Source of the DNA: Panagrolaimus kolymaensis
Taxonomy: Eukaryota; Nematoda; Chromadorea; Rhabditida; Panagrolaimidae
Reading direction: 5' to 3'
DNA: 64,000 nucleotides
Assembly: GCA_028622995.1 (NCBI GenBank)
Contig: JAJQJQ010000029.1
Span: 310,001-374,000, forward strand
Each line of letters starts with the position of its first letter. The stretch's first letter is position 1. Positions 24,149 through 37,121 of this stretch are shown here, one piece after another. Below the pieces are notes generated by a model. It had not been told where the DNA came from. It worked only from the letters and a program-made list of their open reading frames with translations, and searched no databases. Both the position numbers and the translations under genes were made by a program.

Positions 24149-25444
24149 ATGAAATTTATTGTTGTTACTATTTTGGCTTGTCTTACTTTAGCAACTTCAT
24201 CGAATGCTGGAATTTTAGCTAAACGTCAAAATAATTTCGGCAATGTTGATCCATTTACAATTTTGTTTATGTTGCCTCAGCTACTTTCCCAATTAAACAA
24301 TAATGATAAACAATCATTAATCCAGAGCATGGGAAATCTTCAATCTAATATTGGCCAACTTCAATCAAGAATTACTCAAGGAATGAGAAATCTCAATCAA
24401 AATACTCAAGTAAGATTTTTTAACAAATCTTTTTGTTGGTTGATGAAAAATTACATGTTTGTAAAATTAGTTTGAGATATAAAGTTCTAAAGTGGCATAG
24501 CTAATTGGTAGTTCATCATGCGAGAATCCAATCGTAGCTTATTTTTATAGTACAAAGGAAATACAAAGAAAAAGCTTCAATTTTTAATACTTAACCTATG
24601 AGTGAGTTTGTAGCATTAGAAAAAGAGGTAAAACGTTAGCATTAATACTTGTGATAGTCGGGATTATTCGTTATTAAAAGATGCTCTAAATTTAATGGGG
24701 TTATAACTATTTACAAGTGGAACAGTTTTATGCATTGTTAAGCCTCAAACATTTCCAAACACATCGTAGCTGAAGAAGAAAAAAAGTGTTTACGGATTAA
24801 AGATTAAACAAATAATATTTGAGCTTATGTCACCTTATGTTTTTTAGCAACAAGTAAACATGTGGTTACAAAATATTCAACAACAATCCCAAACAATTCA
24901 ACAACAAGCTAATCAGATGTTGATGTCCCAATCACAAGGAGTTCAAATGGCATGGCAACAAATTTCTCAAGCAGCTCAACAAGCTCAAAATAATCCCCAA
25001 CAATTCCTTTCCCAAATTAATCAAATTTATAATAACCTTCAAAACAATGATAAGCAAGCATTTAATAATTTCTTCCAACAACTTTATGGTTATTCATTCT
25101 CTCAATATTTTGTTCCTCAATTGAATACCAATGCCTTTAATCAACTTTTCATGAGCGGTGGACAAGGAATGCAAGGTATGCAAACATTATCACGCGATCA
25201 AGGTTTTGGTGGCCAACAACAATATGGTCAACAACAGCAATATGGAGGACAGCAACAATATCCATATGGTAATCAACAATATAATCCCTCTCAAGGTATG
25301 TATAACAACCAACAACAACAAAATCCTTGCAATCGATATGGTACCCAACAACAGCAATACTCTAATCAACCACAATATTCACAAGGATATCAACAACAAC
25401 AACAATATCCTTATAATCAACAAATGCAATATCAACAAGGTTAA
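24149..25444 (+). CDS. Secreted Gln/Asn-rich low-complexity protein
   Basis: Two exons, 24149-24409 and 24848-25444, 285 residues. A clean signal peptide (MKFIVVTILACLTLATSSNA) is followed by LAKRQ, whose KR could be a processing site. Then come a helical Gln/Asn-rich segment (repeats such as LSQLNNNDKQ and YNNLQNNDKQ) and, from about residue 185, a Gln/Tyr/Gly tail (repeats of QQQYGQQQQYGG type) with a single cysteine. The composition is prion-like but extracellular, so a matrix, cuticle-associated or gland-secreted structural role is conceivable. I recognise no orthologue. The two LNNNDKQ/LQNNDKQ segments suggest an internal duplication. The 438-base intron contains a decayed tRNA-like stretch. 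Confidence 0.75.
24490..24541 (+). repeat. Decayed tRNA-like sequence in intron
   Basis: TAGCTAATTGG fits an A box and GAATCCAATCG is a weak B box 20 bases on, with an intervening arm-like stretch. No stems pair convincingly, so it is at best a tRNA-derived remnant. Confidence 0.3.
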
Positions 25445-26033
25445 ATAACTTAGCAGATAAGAAAAAGGTATGTAAAACATTGTATTAATAAAGTTTTAAT
25501 AATTAAGCATGTGTAATCGACGATAATAAAGTTAATGGATAGCGTACAAATTTTATAAAACAAGCAGTGGAAAAGGCATTTCTCATCAATAATGACAAAG
25601 TTAAAGCCACGTTTTACTAAATGTTTTCAAGCGCTACAAAGTGTAAGCTTATAGCTAAAAGTACGATAGCATAATAAAAGGATTGAATCAGTTTGTGCTT
25701 TACGTTTGAATGTTATTGCTAAATGCAATTCCGTTAAAGGCTTACAACATCTGGATATAAAGCAAAAGTAAATTTGGATTTGGCAGATACAAGCAGCAAT
25801 AAAGTACGTAAATAAACTATTACGACAAACAACATACATGCAAAGCAATAAATTCAGTTCAACGAAAAGCTAATACCTCACAAATCGATAAACCATCCAC
25901 ACACGATGAAACACATCATTTATTACAAAAAATAAAGTTTTTACATAATTAGTTCACATTTCATACCAATAATAATCACATTTGTAAAATTTCAAAGATT
26001 CTAATCATTCCAAAATGGTCTTTTCTTCTGCTT
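25445..26033. other. Intergenic region
   Basis: AATAAAG signals at about 25487 and 25527 can serve the secreted-protein gene. I see no other gene. Confidence 0.5.
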
Positions 26034-26369
26034 CTATTTAATATCACCACCTGTTGTAACAAGAGACATATTCGTTTCAGCACCAGTATTTGATTTTGGA
26101 ACAGGACATCTTGAAAATTGATTGTACATTGAATTTGTGGGATTCTTTTTTCGCGGCATCAATTCTTTTGATTTCTTTTTGCTACAGGAAACAAACATAA
26201 GTGAAATACCAGAAATAAGAAGTATCAATGTTATCAACGCTGAACTTATTAACATCGCTGAAAAAAAGGCATCTGTAAGTAAAAGGAAGAGAAGAAAAAA
26301 GAAAAACTTACTTTTTGTTTTTGTCCAAAAAAAGTGAATTGATGAGAATGCAGCTGCAGCTGTTGTCAA
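26034..26369 (-). CDS. Small single-pass membrane protein (start uncertain)
   Basis: The 3' exon 26272-26034 encodes one hydrophobic helix (MLISSALITLILLISGISLM) followed by SCSKKKSKEL and a polar Ser/Asn/Thr tail ending TTGGDIK; the first in-frame ATG is at 26255. An upstream exon ending at 26312 before a GTAAGT donor would add a hydrophobic Ala/Phe-rich segment, but it has no ATG in the needed frame, so the 5' end is unresolved. The basic cluster right after the helix predicts the C-terminus in the cytosol. No family recognised. Confidence 0.45.
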   Translation of the reverse strand: MTTAAAAFSSIHFFWTKTKSKFFFFLLFLLLTDAFFSAMLISSALITLILLISGISLMFVSCSKKKSKELMPRKKNPTNSMYNQFSRCPVPKSNTGAETNMSLVTTGGDIK

Positions 26370-26716
26370 AAATGGAAGTGAAGAATGAAAAAACGTAAAA
26401 TGCTTTCATTCATCAAATAAGTTTGGCAACATGTAAATTTTTTGCTAAAAATCATTTTCAAAAAAAAATATTTAGGCAAATTCAATCACGGTTGCTGCTT
26501 CTCAAACAAAACCATGGAAAACAAAAAAATGTACTTTTTTGTAAAACTAAAGCTAAATATGGATCTTTCGAATGCTATCATAGAAACCTTTTTTCATTAA
26601 AACTTAAACTCGTAATTTTTTCTTTAATGTTTTATTTAAGAACAAACAGTGGAAAAAAAGTATGTTGCTTTACTATTAAATGGTAAATTAAAAATCTTGT
26701 GTGAAAAATAACTAAT

Positions 26717-26914
26717 TTAAAAGTTATTAATCAAGCTTCAGTTTCTGATTCACTTGAAGCGTTAAAAAAGTGTTGTTTTTTCTTTGGTGGAGGAGATTCA
26801 TCGACGGAATCAAAGGAAGTTGAAATACACACTGAAATTGAAACATCGCCGGATTCCGAATCTGATGAACTAAATTCATATGCTCAGGTGGATGGACTTG
26901 ATCAGTATCATTAA
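26717..26914 (+). other. Coding-like open stretch, possible terminal exon
   Basis: A 65-codon open stretch without ATG. It reads SVSDSLEALKKCCFFFGGG, then an acidic/Ser-rich end (ETSPDSESDELNSYAQVDGL) before TAA. Composition is protein-like rather than AT-noise, but no good acceptor precedes it. It could be a last exon or a gene relic. Confidence 0.25.
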
Positions 26915-27185
26915 AACTTAATTAATCTCAACTTGATGCATCATCAATATTGGTGGACGACATATATTATTTAATAAATTAATTATATTGAAGGTGAATG
27001 GGTTAATTTTGAAGTCTGTATGATAACAGGCTTGATTAGCTGTAGATGGTTGATTGCCATTTGAAGAAAAAATAAACCATTACAAAATTATCTTCCATGA
27101 AAATTACTGTTTTTAGCTCCGATTAGAAAATATTTGGTGCGAAATCGCAATAAAAAACATTTAGATTTTCAATGAAATTAAAAAT

Positions 27186-27250
27186 TCTTGTAACGATGGT
27201 TCAGTGGTTTTAAAAACAGGAGCCAAAGTTCGAATCCACGCCGATGATAG
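27186..27250 (+). repeat. Second tRNA-like repeat family, copy at 27.2 kb
   Basis: CGATGGTTCAGTGGTTTTAA (A-box-like), then GCCAAAGTTCGAATCCACGC (B-box-like, closer to consensus than the 5.2-kb copy). It shares flanking sequence with 5226-5303. Confidence 0.6.
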
Positions 27251-28407
27251 ATATGTCTAACTGCTGACAAATTTTGTGTTTACCTGAAATATCTTCAATT
27301 CAGGATGATCAAAAGGTATGATCAAAAAAAGCGTCTGAAGGCTTAATTTTTTTAGTTTTTTTTCTTCCTCTCAGAATTATAGTAATAAATAAATACTGTT
27401 TCAAAAATATGTTTTAAAGCTTAACATAAATATGGTTTTTATTACTTTTGATTTTCATCCATTTTGTCATTTATTTTTAATCGACAATTTTTCAAAGCAA
27501 AATTTGTAACACGATTAATAGTTCTGTTTATACCAAACTTATGGGGAAAATATTATTTTCAAACTTTTTTGTAGTTCGATAAAAATTAATTTCAATTTTT
27601 TTCTGATTTAATATCACATATTTTAAATGGTTTTTGAAGCCATTATAACTTAATAAATTTTTATTCTTTAATGCTCGCAAATAGGCATACCTTCAAATTA
27701 AAAAAGATAACTAACGACTGATTCTTTTGTAAAAAAAAAAACGATTCGACTTAAAAAGACAAGTCAATGGCTCGCAATAAAGGCATGCCAATGAATAAAC
27801 ACTTATAAAAGATTTGTGAGATAGATTTGAGATAGCGGCGAGTAACCAAAGACTCAAATTCTTTTATACCAGATGCACAACCATCAGGAGGAATGCATTA
27901 CAATCAACTACGGTTATTACTACAGTATTGAAGCTGTTTATTATTGATCGAAATTGGAAGGAGTAAGTACAATAACAACAATGCCTTAAAGACGATCATA
28001 TAACCACAACAAAAAGCCAAGACATCTTCTAATAATCCTTAGAGAATTTTCATTTGCCCTAGAATCACAATAAAAAAATCTCAAGTATTTTTCATATTTT
28101 AATAAAAAAGAAGCGAACGCATATTTTTTTCTCATTGATTTATATATTTTTTGGTTGTCTTTATCATTGCTTCTTTTTTTTACTAATTTGCATCTCAATC
28201 CCGCTTTTTTTGTATCTTTAATTCTCATCGCTTTTAATCGCTTGGTTTTTTTTAGCTAATTATTATCATATCTCAACAACAAAATTGTTTCGATTGTGGA
28301 AACTTTCCAATCCAAAATAAAAAAGTATGTTAATTTTTGGCTTTAATTATAAAATAATTATAAAAAACTTTTGAGGATTTGAACGTTGTTAAACCAATTA
28401 GCTTACA
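27251..28407. other. Intergenic region
   Basis: AT-rich. Nothing supportable apart from the tail of the repeat at its left end. A short protein-like stretch near 27880 (PDAQPSGGMHYNQLRLLLQY before a stop) may be a relic. Confidence 0.4.
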
Positions 28408-31400
28408 ATGGAAAAACAAAGAACTTTTGATATTCCCAAAACATCCAAAACTGCGATTGATTTTAATTCTTTTAATCTTGCTGCTACTTCAGCAACAACA
28501 ACTACTTCTGGTGGTATTGAAAGCTCACTTCATCCATATTTATATTTATCGCCTCTTCCTCCTCCTCCATCGCCACCATCATCATTAATTTTATCGGCAA
28601 CAAATAATAATCCAATTTCAAGCAATGATGTTATTTTAAATAATTCTTCCCTTCATCAACCAAATTATTTTCCATCACTAATTGATTCTGTTGCAACTAT
28701 CGATGGTGAAAATCGAGAAGATTATTATGATAATGAGTTATACGCAAAAGTTTTTAATAATTTAAAGAACTTAAATCCTGCAGATGTTAATCAAACAATT
28801 ATTGAAAATATTGGAAATGTAATAATTTTAATTTTGTTTCAAATTTTTGAAGTTAACTCATTGATTTTGTTTTTTAGGGCATAAAAAGCATGCTTTCCCA
28901 AACTGATAATGCATCCAAAGCAAGTAGCAATATTGCTCAAAGGTATAAAGGCTTACATGCAGCATTACAAATTCAAAAGGATGCCCGACAAAAAACCGCT
29001 AATGAATTGGATGATTCTCATAAAAAAATATTCAAAATTGAAGAAGAAAATCGAAATATTGTAAGCTTTTTAAACCAAAGCATATATTAATTTGCAAAAA
29101 AATAATTTTATTTTTAGGAAGGAAAAATTCAAGATCAAATTAACAAGTACAATAATAGCGAAAATATTTTTAATGAGCAACAACAACAAGAAAAAAGAAG
29201 GCATGATAATTTACTTCAACAAAGCCAAAAACTTAATAAACAAAATGATGGTTTAAAAGTTAATGCAAAGCAGCAAGAAATTGATCTTCAAAATTTGAAG
29301 CTAAAGATCCAAGTTATTGAAGCAGATAAAAATTCTGAAATTCAAAAGCGGATGGAAATTGAGCGAAAGATTGAAGATGAAAATAAAAGTGTGGAACGGC
29401 AAAGAGCCAAGGCAAAAGAAGCCACAAAAAAATCTCAAACTTTGGAAGATGAATTTGAAAATTTAAAAAAGGTTTTAGAAAAGAAGGATGAAGCTTTGAA
29501 TAAAATGGAAATGGCAAACAACGATTTAAGTAAAAATATTAAAGAAAATGAAGATGGTTTTCTTGAAGCTAAATCCAAAGTTAATGAAGCGAATCAAAGG
29601 CAAAAAGCGGCAGAAAATGAATTGAAAAAATTAAAAGATATCATGGAAGAACGGATTCAAGAAGTTATTGAAGAGGAAAATGATGAGGCAGTTGAAGAAT
29701 CAACAACAACAAATCCTGAATTAAATGAAAATCAAAACAATTTGGTTAATTTGTTTTCTGAAACTCAAAGGCTTAATATTTCGGTAAATTTTTTAAAATT
29801 ATTTATTTACAAAAAATATATTTTACCATTGATTTTTCTTTAGCAAAAAAAGAAAGTCGTCGTCCTTGAGCCATCACCCCAATCAGCAGAACCAGCTGCT
29901 GAATCTTCCAATGACCAAATAATTCCTTCGAATCCATCTCCGTCTAATTCACGCTCAAGTTCACCAACAACAACTTCTATTACTGTTGAAGCTTCTTCCA
30001 CGATTAAAAATGAAGTCGTGCAACCTCAATCATCAGTTGCTGAAATTCCCTCCAATCAGGAAATAATTCCTTCAAACTCTCGTCCAAATTCACCTTCTTC
30101 CACGACAGCTGAAGTCTCCATCGATCATTCAAAAAATGAAAGCAGCAATGAAGCTAGGTAAGTCTGAGCTAGAAAAAAAATTCTCGGCATTTTTACTATA
30201 TTACATATAAGATGGATTTCCCATATCTTTTTTCCATTTTTTTTGAGAAGCAGGAAAAAACTGGTATTAACTTAATACAGTTTCGTATTATCATTTTTTT
30301 TCTTCTTCAACAAAGTGCCCTTTTTTGCTTTTATGTTTAAAAATTAAGACAAAAAAATGTTGGATGGGATTAGTAATTGAAATGGAGAGAGCAAAAAATG
30401 CTATAAGGATACTTTATCGGTTTCTTCAAACCAAAAAAAAAATGCAGATCCATCCTAAGAGCATGTTTTTTAATAATGCCTTGAAACCAAAATAAAAAAA
30501 GTTGAAGGGTTTATTATAAAAAACATGAAATGCATTTTTTCTTTTCATTGATTTTTTTGTTGGTTGACTGACTCAATTATTGCTTTTTTATCTGCTTTTA
30601 TTTATTTCATTTTACTTTAGAAAAATGATCGAATTGGTATTATTTGAAGAAAATCAAAAGGTTTCATATTACGGAAAATGTAAATGGATTTTAAAATTGG
30701 AAGAAAACATTATTGTAATTAGCTCAGATGATAATGGTAAATTATTTTTTTTATCTATAGAGTTTAATTTCATTTTTATTATAGGATTAGTAATTACTCT
30801 CGATAAGTTCAATCATTATTTCTGTCAAAAAGATGTGAGTTACTCGTGTTTATATTTAGCATAATTTTTGTGCATCAAACATATTTCTTTTTTAGAATGT
30901 TTTTATCGCCTTTCAAAATGATAATTCAGGCTTCGCCCTTATTTTTTCTAATCAAAACTCTTGCAATGAAATCTTTGAGATTTATAAAAAGTTAAAAGTT
31001 AGTTATTATTTTTTTAATTGGGTGAATAACAACTTCTCTTTTCTTTTTTAGCAATCATCATCAGTTAATGGAATGGCCATAAACAAAGTGCATGACACCA
31101 TTCGATTATTTTTAATTAAAATTTTTTATGAAATTCAAAACAATAAACAAAAACGATCTTCGCGGTTGATTCAAATTACTAATAATTTTTTTAAATCATT
31201 ATCGGAAAAAGAAAAACTTGATAACCAGGATATTGTCGCCGATCTAAAATTTAATGCAGCTAAGGTTGAAGTTGTGGATTTAACTGAAGAGGATGAAGGA
31301 AAAGAAAATAAAGGAAGCAATAATGATGGTGATACTCCTCCAACTCAACAAAAAATTAGCCCAACGGAGATTGAAGTTATTGAACTCAGTGATGATGAAG

Positions 31401-32476
31401 AAGAAGAAAATAATGCAAATGAGTAAGTTTCCTTCATTTTTTTGTTAGCATCCACGAATCTATGTTTTTTTACGAATTTAAAAAAAGTTATTTATTATTC
31501 AAATTTTAGAAAAGCTTTGCCACAACCAAGCAGTTCATTAAAAAGAAAATCCCCAAGTGCCACAACTTCAACTACAGTGGATCAAACTTCAAATGAACCT
31601 CCAGCTAAAAAGCAGGCTAATCCAGTTCCAAGCAATCCACCAGCTTCCCTTCCTCAAAAAAGCGAACCCGCCGCTGTTGTTGAAGAAACTGCTCCTTTAG
31701 AATTACAACAAGCGCCTCAACCATTAGTTAATAATGATATTAAACCTGCTGTTAATCGAATTCCAATTTCAACAGCTCAAAATTCAAATGATCAACCAAT
31801 GAATTTACCAACAGCAAATCACGCTTCAACTCAAAATAATTATAATCCACATCTTCTTGAACCCCAACAACTTCAGCCCCAACGTCGACCAATTTCTGAT
31901 GGACCATGTCCATCACAAGATAGAAGAAGCAGAAAAATGAATACTTCGTCAAAAGAAATTGTTAGATTTTCCAAATATAAGCTTGAATATTTTACTCAAG
32001 CTGATGGAAACAAAGTTCATCATTTAACCCTCTTTGATGAGAAAACCCCAGAATTATGCCAAACTTATATCTGCAACAGCAGAAACGAAATATTTAATTG
32101 TATAAACTGCAAATTTTTTAAACTAACTGTTTCGCTGAAAATCCTTGAAATTAGACGTGATGAAATTTCAGTTACTTTTGGGAAGAACGAACATGTGTGT
32201 GCGCATCAACCAGAAGGAAGAATATTTGATACTCCTCAAATAAAAATCAAGACAAAAAATATAAACGAAATTTCTGAAGTAACTGTTTTTGATGACAAAA
32301 AAATATATTTCTTTAATGCTATTCGAAAAGGCAACAACGCATTTCGCTGTCGTGATTGTAGAGGAAAGCCATGTCGTATCCTGCTTTTTGAAAAAGGTAA
32401 TGGGAATAATGAATATTATGCGAAGTCGTCAATTGGACAACATTCATGTGTGCCCCTCACTTATCCCACTTTATAA
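28408..32476 (+). CDS. Coiled-coil protein with PH-like domain and two FLYWCH-like modules (family member A)
   Basis: Nine exons: 28408-28818, 28878-29060, 29118-29783, 29844-30157, 30621-30736, 30785-30834, 30896-30997, 31052-31422, 31510-32476; 3180 bases, 1059 residues. Residues 1-140 are low-complexity, with a proline run (PLPPPPSPPSS). About 150-430 form a long coiled coil (RMEIERKIEDENKSVERQRA). 430-524 are Ser/Pro-rich. 525-614 match the PH-like domain of the genes at 43.7 and 53.7 kb (KVSYYGKC...FALIFSN), including the 50-base middle exon. An acidic linker follows (VVDLTEEDEGKE, IELSDDEEEE, the latter resembling a SUMO-interacting motif). From about 888 there are two Cys-x2-Cys...His-x-Cys modules (FNCINC...NEHVC and FRCRDC...GQHSC). 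The 462-base intron before exon 5 could mark a fusion of two older genes. Probably nuclear and DNA- or protein-binding; function unknown. Confidence 0.75.
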
Positions 32477-33700
32477 AAGCTCCTAATTTTAAAGATTGTT
32501 TCTTGTTTTGTTTGTTTTTTATTATTTAAATTTTTTATGTCGTTTATCTCTAAAATAAATAATTTCCAAGAAATTATAAAAAAATATTTTTTGTTATTTC
32601 TTCGTAAAATTATGATAAGCAATAATCATCAGCAGAAAAACAAATAATAAATGCTTTTACTATTGAACAACAAAATGCAGTAAGAACTGCAGCTGAAATA
32701 TGCGACATCGAAAGTGAGTGAGCATCAGCGAGAATTCAACAGTTTCAAAGCTGAAAGGATGGAAGCAAGGTTGAATGAAAATGGAAAGATCAAATCTATC
32801 TTTCATTTCATAATTAAACGAAAATCCAAAAATGCGTGGAGTTCCTTGCAGCCATGGATGGAATTTGTTTATAGTTGCTAAGATGGGATTTTTGAAGCAT
32901 CATATAATGCGAAGATTAGTGCAATAACAATTTTATATTAAACTTTTGAAGCTTTTGTTATTTCATTAATTTATTGCAAATTTTATGCCAAGTTACTTGT
33001 GCATTTTAATCATTAAAACCTTACAAAGAAAATGTGCAGTAACAAAGCTAAACTATGAATGTAAAAATATGGAAACTTTAAAGCTTACTCTAATTACAAA
33101 GATAAAAAAGAACTTGTTTATGTGTTATTAGAATGCTATATATTCATAAAAAAAAATTCAAACTAAAATTTTTAAGCTTACCTTCAAAATTTTATCGACA
33201 CGCAACAATTAGTTTTCCAAAAAAACACATTAATTGTTGTTTGTTTTTATTTTCAAAGCAATAAAAAGCTAAAGCCAAAAATTCAATCCATATAACTAAA
33301 AGCTAGATATTGTCTCTAAGCTTTAAGGTTGGTTGTACGCTCATTTCCAGCTATAGCAAGATTTTTCATAAAATTACCTCAAGGAACAAAAACAACATAG
33401 AGTGAAACATACAAAAAAAAAAGACAAAGATAAAAGAAAGGAGAAAAGTGAAATGAAATAACAACGATGAAATTGAAAATAATGTAAATCACAAAAGTTG
33501 CTAAATGGTTTTTTGGTTGGAAAAAAACATTCACTCATATATGAGTGCTACCTGCTTCAAACAGGTAAAGCTAAAAAACAAAAGCCTTAATTTCGCATTT
33601 TACATTCAAAATTAAAAATAACAACAAACTTTATTTTTCAGAACAAAAACAATAAATAAATACGACCAATTACAAAACATGAAAAACGTTAAAGCAATTA
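32477..33700. other. Intergenic region with one coding-like stretch
   Basis: AATAAA at 32554-32559 ends the preceding gene. Around 32695-32882 an open stretch reads VSEHQREFNSFKAERMEARL and runs to a stop, preceded by an AACTGCAG acceptor-like sequence; it may be an orphan exon or relic. The rest is AT-rich with nothing recognisable. Confidence 0.4.
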
Positions 33701-35432
33701 TTATCTGTGAAGTACCGTAAGATCGGATCGCAATAAATCAATAACTAATTTAGTTTTGGATGGATAAGCTTCACGTAACTTCTTAGCGATATCTTTGAAT
33801 TTGTTTTTTCCTGTAAAATGAAACGACAGCATAAATTGACAATTTGGATGAATCTAAAATGGATAAAAGTAAAATAATGAACGTTAAGATAATTATCCAC
33901 CAACCTTCATGAAATCAAGGAAGCCATCAACGTCAAATTTTTCATGAGTAACACCATATAAATTGAATATTTGAAGATCATGGAACGGTTGAAGCGTCAA
34001 AAGATTTACAAAAGTTTTTTGAGTAAGAGCAATAGATTCTGTAGTTCCAATAACACTGAAAACACTATAGGTAAATAGAATATGAAAGACCCAAAACAAA
34101 AAAGTTACCATTCAAACACCTGAATATTAGGCACTTTTTCCATGATTTCTTCCAAAGATGCAACAGCTCCATTTGGTTTTTCAACTCGCACACGAACAAA
34201 GTTGAGACTTTTGATTGTTCCAGGAGAAACATGCTTCACATATTCTTTCCAAGTTAAGTTCTGATCCTGTAAGGACAACTCTGTTATGCTTTCTTCTTTG
34301 CAAACATTTCGAGCAGCTAGTTTTTCTTTTTCGGAAGCCTTATTTTTGAGAGCATTTTGAGCAGCAACTTTTTTTCTCATTTCATATTCAACGATGGTCA
34401 ATACAGTGGGACCGTTTTCAATTTCAGAAGTTTCACTTTTGCTATCATCGCGAGCTCGTATTTGTTTCCTTTGAGTTTCAACACTCTTTGCTTCAGAAGC
34501 CATTTTAACATTTTTAGTAGCTTTACTCTTGCTAACACGAGCATTTTGTTTATTGTTAGGTTCAATGGTACTAGCTTTTAAAGCAACCTTTTCTTTTACA
34601 GGAGCAGAATGTTCAGCTTTGCGTTTTCCTTGCGAATCAGTAGTTATTGCTTGGACGACTTCAAGCTGTTTTTTCATTTGCTCAAGTTAAAATATACCAA
34701 TTAATCATATAATAAGGATATATTAAGTGGATAGGCGTAAGCATAACATAATGCAACATATCAGCTGATTACTTACCAATTGATCACGATCCTTGTTGCT
34801 TGCTTTCATTTCGTCTATGATTTGGCGAAGACCAGCACTTTTTTCTTTTTCACTTTCCAATGCATTTTGAGAAGATGCTTCTTGCTTTTCAAGTTCTGCC
34901 ATTCTTGCTTTATCAGCTACACGACCTTGTTCTAAATCAGCATTCTAAAAAACTCATAAATGTAAAAAATGGAAAGAGTGTTAGCTATCTAAAGACTAAA
35001 CCAAACAGAAACTAACCTTTTTGAGATCTCTTTGTTTTTCAGCTTCCATTTCAATAATCCTTTCATTGAGACGAGTAACTTCGGTTTGAGTTGGAAGTTG
35101 AGCAATATGAACGCGTTGACATTCATATAAAATAAAAAGATCATGATGTGCTTTTACAATTTGAGCATGTCCATTTACGAGATCATGATGTTTCATTTCG
35201 AGCTGTTGATACTTCAATTCTAAGTCCATTTCCTAAAACAAACAAGAACGTTAATTATTGCAATATAAAGAAACTAACTAACCGCTTGTGTTCTCCCATT
35301 ATAAGATGATCTCCATGATGAATTAAACGCATTGACACTCAATGACAAAATAGGTTCAGAACTTGGTAGAATATTAGCGGTATAATCCCATCGCTTTTTC
35401 TTTACAGGAGGCACAGATTGATTATTATACAT
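33701..35432 (-). CDS. Coiled-coil protein with nematode F-box-associated-like C-terminus
   Basis: Six exons: 35432-35283, 35232-35017, 34944-34777, 34680-34109, 34064-33905, 33853-33701; 1419 bases, 472 residues. A short N-terminus (MYNNQSVPPVKKKRWDYTAN) precedes a coiled coil (KYQQLEMKHHDLVNGHAQIV, then RLNERIIEMEAEKQRDLKK). A Lys/Ser-rich linker follows. The C-terminal 150 residues (SLNFVRVRVEKPNGAVASLE, FHDLQIFNLYGV, LREAYPSKTKLVID) have the alternating Leu/Phe pattern of the domain that follows F-boxes in nematode-expanded families, though no F-box is present. A fragment of a close paralogue of the last exon lies at 58416-58554. A TTTTTTAG acceptor a few bases upstream of the ATG fits trans-splicing. 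Function unknown; a substrate-adaptor role is only a guess. Confidence 0.7.
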
Positions 35433-36572
35433 AATAGACGAAAGTATGCCTAAAAAAGGAAGCAAAATTAGGGAATAAAAAAATGCTGAAGGAAGATCAA
35501 AGAGAAAAAGCGAAGCTCGAAAGAAATGAAAACAAAAAATGAAAGGAATAAAAAGTGAAGCTTTATTTTTTTTAGGGAAGACCGTTTCAGCTTCAGTGTT
35601 CCCCGGCTTTCTCTTTGATTTTCAACTGTAAATTTTTTAAATTGAATTTTACCAAAACTTTTATAAAAAACTTTTGCGTCTGTAAAAAATATTTTTCTTC
35701 TAAAAATTCCAATCATGATTATGGCATAAATTTAGAACCTTTTCCTCTTGATAGTATTGTATTTATTAACTATGTCGAGTCACAACTTTATATTTTTGTT
35801 TTACTTATTGCTTTGTAAACCTTTTTTCCTCATATTTTTGTGTTTAATTTTTAAAAAAATTGAATTGCTCGAATTCCAATAATTTACTTCTCTTTAATAT
35901 TATTGTTGTTGTATATCACGTTCCGTCCCACTCATTTCGGTTTAACACAAATGTCAACAAAAAATACTGTAATGATTTTATTCACATTCGCCCTGGAATT
36001 TGTCTTTTATTTTTTTTTTTTTTGCTTTAATACTCGGCATTGGTAAGCGTTTACTATCATATTGAAGGGTTTCAAGCTTTAAGAAATTTATAAAATTCTC
36101 GAAAAATAAATTACTCGCACAAAAGAAAAGTTCTAATAACGAATTTAAAATGTAAAAAATCAGCAGAGCCAACAAATAATGTGAAAAATTGAAGTTATTG
36201 AAATCGGGGATAATGAGGAAATCGCCACTAAAAATTTTTTTGATACAAATCACAAAGAAAATATGGAAAAAGTTTTCTAAGATGCTCAAGCTAAATTAGT
36301 AAGCGTAAAAAATGAAAACTCCTTTTGGAGTTTAATGGAGAAAATATCCCTTTTTTTCTCGTTATGGTTAACTATATTTATTTTAGTCGAACAAAAAAAC
36401 TTAATCGCAAAAAAATACTCGATTCTCTTAGTTTTTGTGAAAATAAAATTAACATAAATAAAAAGCCAAAGAAAAACGAAAATTTAAGAAAAGCAAAATT
36501 AAGATTGGCACAATTCATAAATTTTTTCAAAAAACTCCTTTAAAACAATAATTTTTGTTGTTTGTTTTCCAG
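35433..36572. other. Intergenic region
   Basis: No convincing gene. A 103-codon minus frame at 35978-36289 contains a hydrophobic stretch (HYLLALLIFYILNSLLELFF) and a basic tail and could be a small membrane protein; I rate it low because long frames are common in this AT-rich DNA. The missing N-terminal half of the receptor gene to the right is not found here. Confidence 0.35.
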
Positions 36573-37121
36573 ATTTGGACCATGCGTCGAACATTTTACA
36601 GTATCATTTTAATCACCATTTTTCCTTTAATAATTAATTGCACAACATATGGAAAATTGCATTGCCTTCTTCAAAGTCGTGATCCTATTTGTTTTCCATT
36701 TAAAATTGATTTAGCTATTCGTTGTTTTATCGTAAACGTGATTATTTGCGCTTTGGTTATTCTTTCCGTAGTTTTATCAGTTTGTGCATCCAAATCAGTT
36801 TCGGAAAAAAATATTCAAATTGAACGTCGATTAATTGTTCAAACAACCGTTTCTTCAATTTTGTTATGTTGCATGTTTGGTTTATATTCCATTGGAATGG
36901 TTGGAGCAAGCACTGAGAAAATTTCATGGGTATTAGCGGGACATTTATTTACTTATGGAGATTTATTTTATATTTTGCAACATTTTGCTAATATTGCTAT
37001 CATTATTATTTTATGCCCTCAATTTCGAATAGGTTTAATCAAATTTATTTCTTTTGGTTGCATTAATTTGCAACGATCTAGAGTTTCTCCTTTTAATAAT
37101 AGCTCTAATTTTGCAACCTAA
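36573..37121 (+). pseudogene. C-terminal half of a nematode serpentine chemoreceptor-like protein
   Basis: One exon after a TTTTCCAG acceptor. The first ATG is at 36582 and the frame gives 179 residues. Four hydrophobic helices are visible: TM4-like SIILITIFPLIIN, TM5-like CFIVNVIICALVILSVVLSV, then the loop SEKNIQIERRLIVQ leading into TM6, and TM7-like FYILQHFANIAIIIILCPQF. The ERRL-x-Q entry to TM6 and the cytoplasmic CPQFRIG after TM7 are as in nematode serpentine receptors; I cannot fix the class. Helices 1-3 are not found upstream within 1.1 kb, so this is a truncated gene, or its 5' exons lie unrecognised. Alternatively trans-splicing could yield a short protein. Confidence 0.5.

Noticed and set aside
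24490..24541. tRNA gene in the intron of the secreted-protein gene
   Set aside because: B box is poor and no cloverleaf can be drawn.
25158..25448. Overlapping Asn/Ile-rich frames on both strands
   Set aside because: Shadow frames of the CAA-rich exon of the secreted protein.
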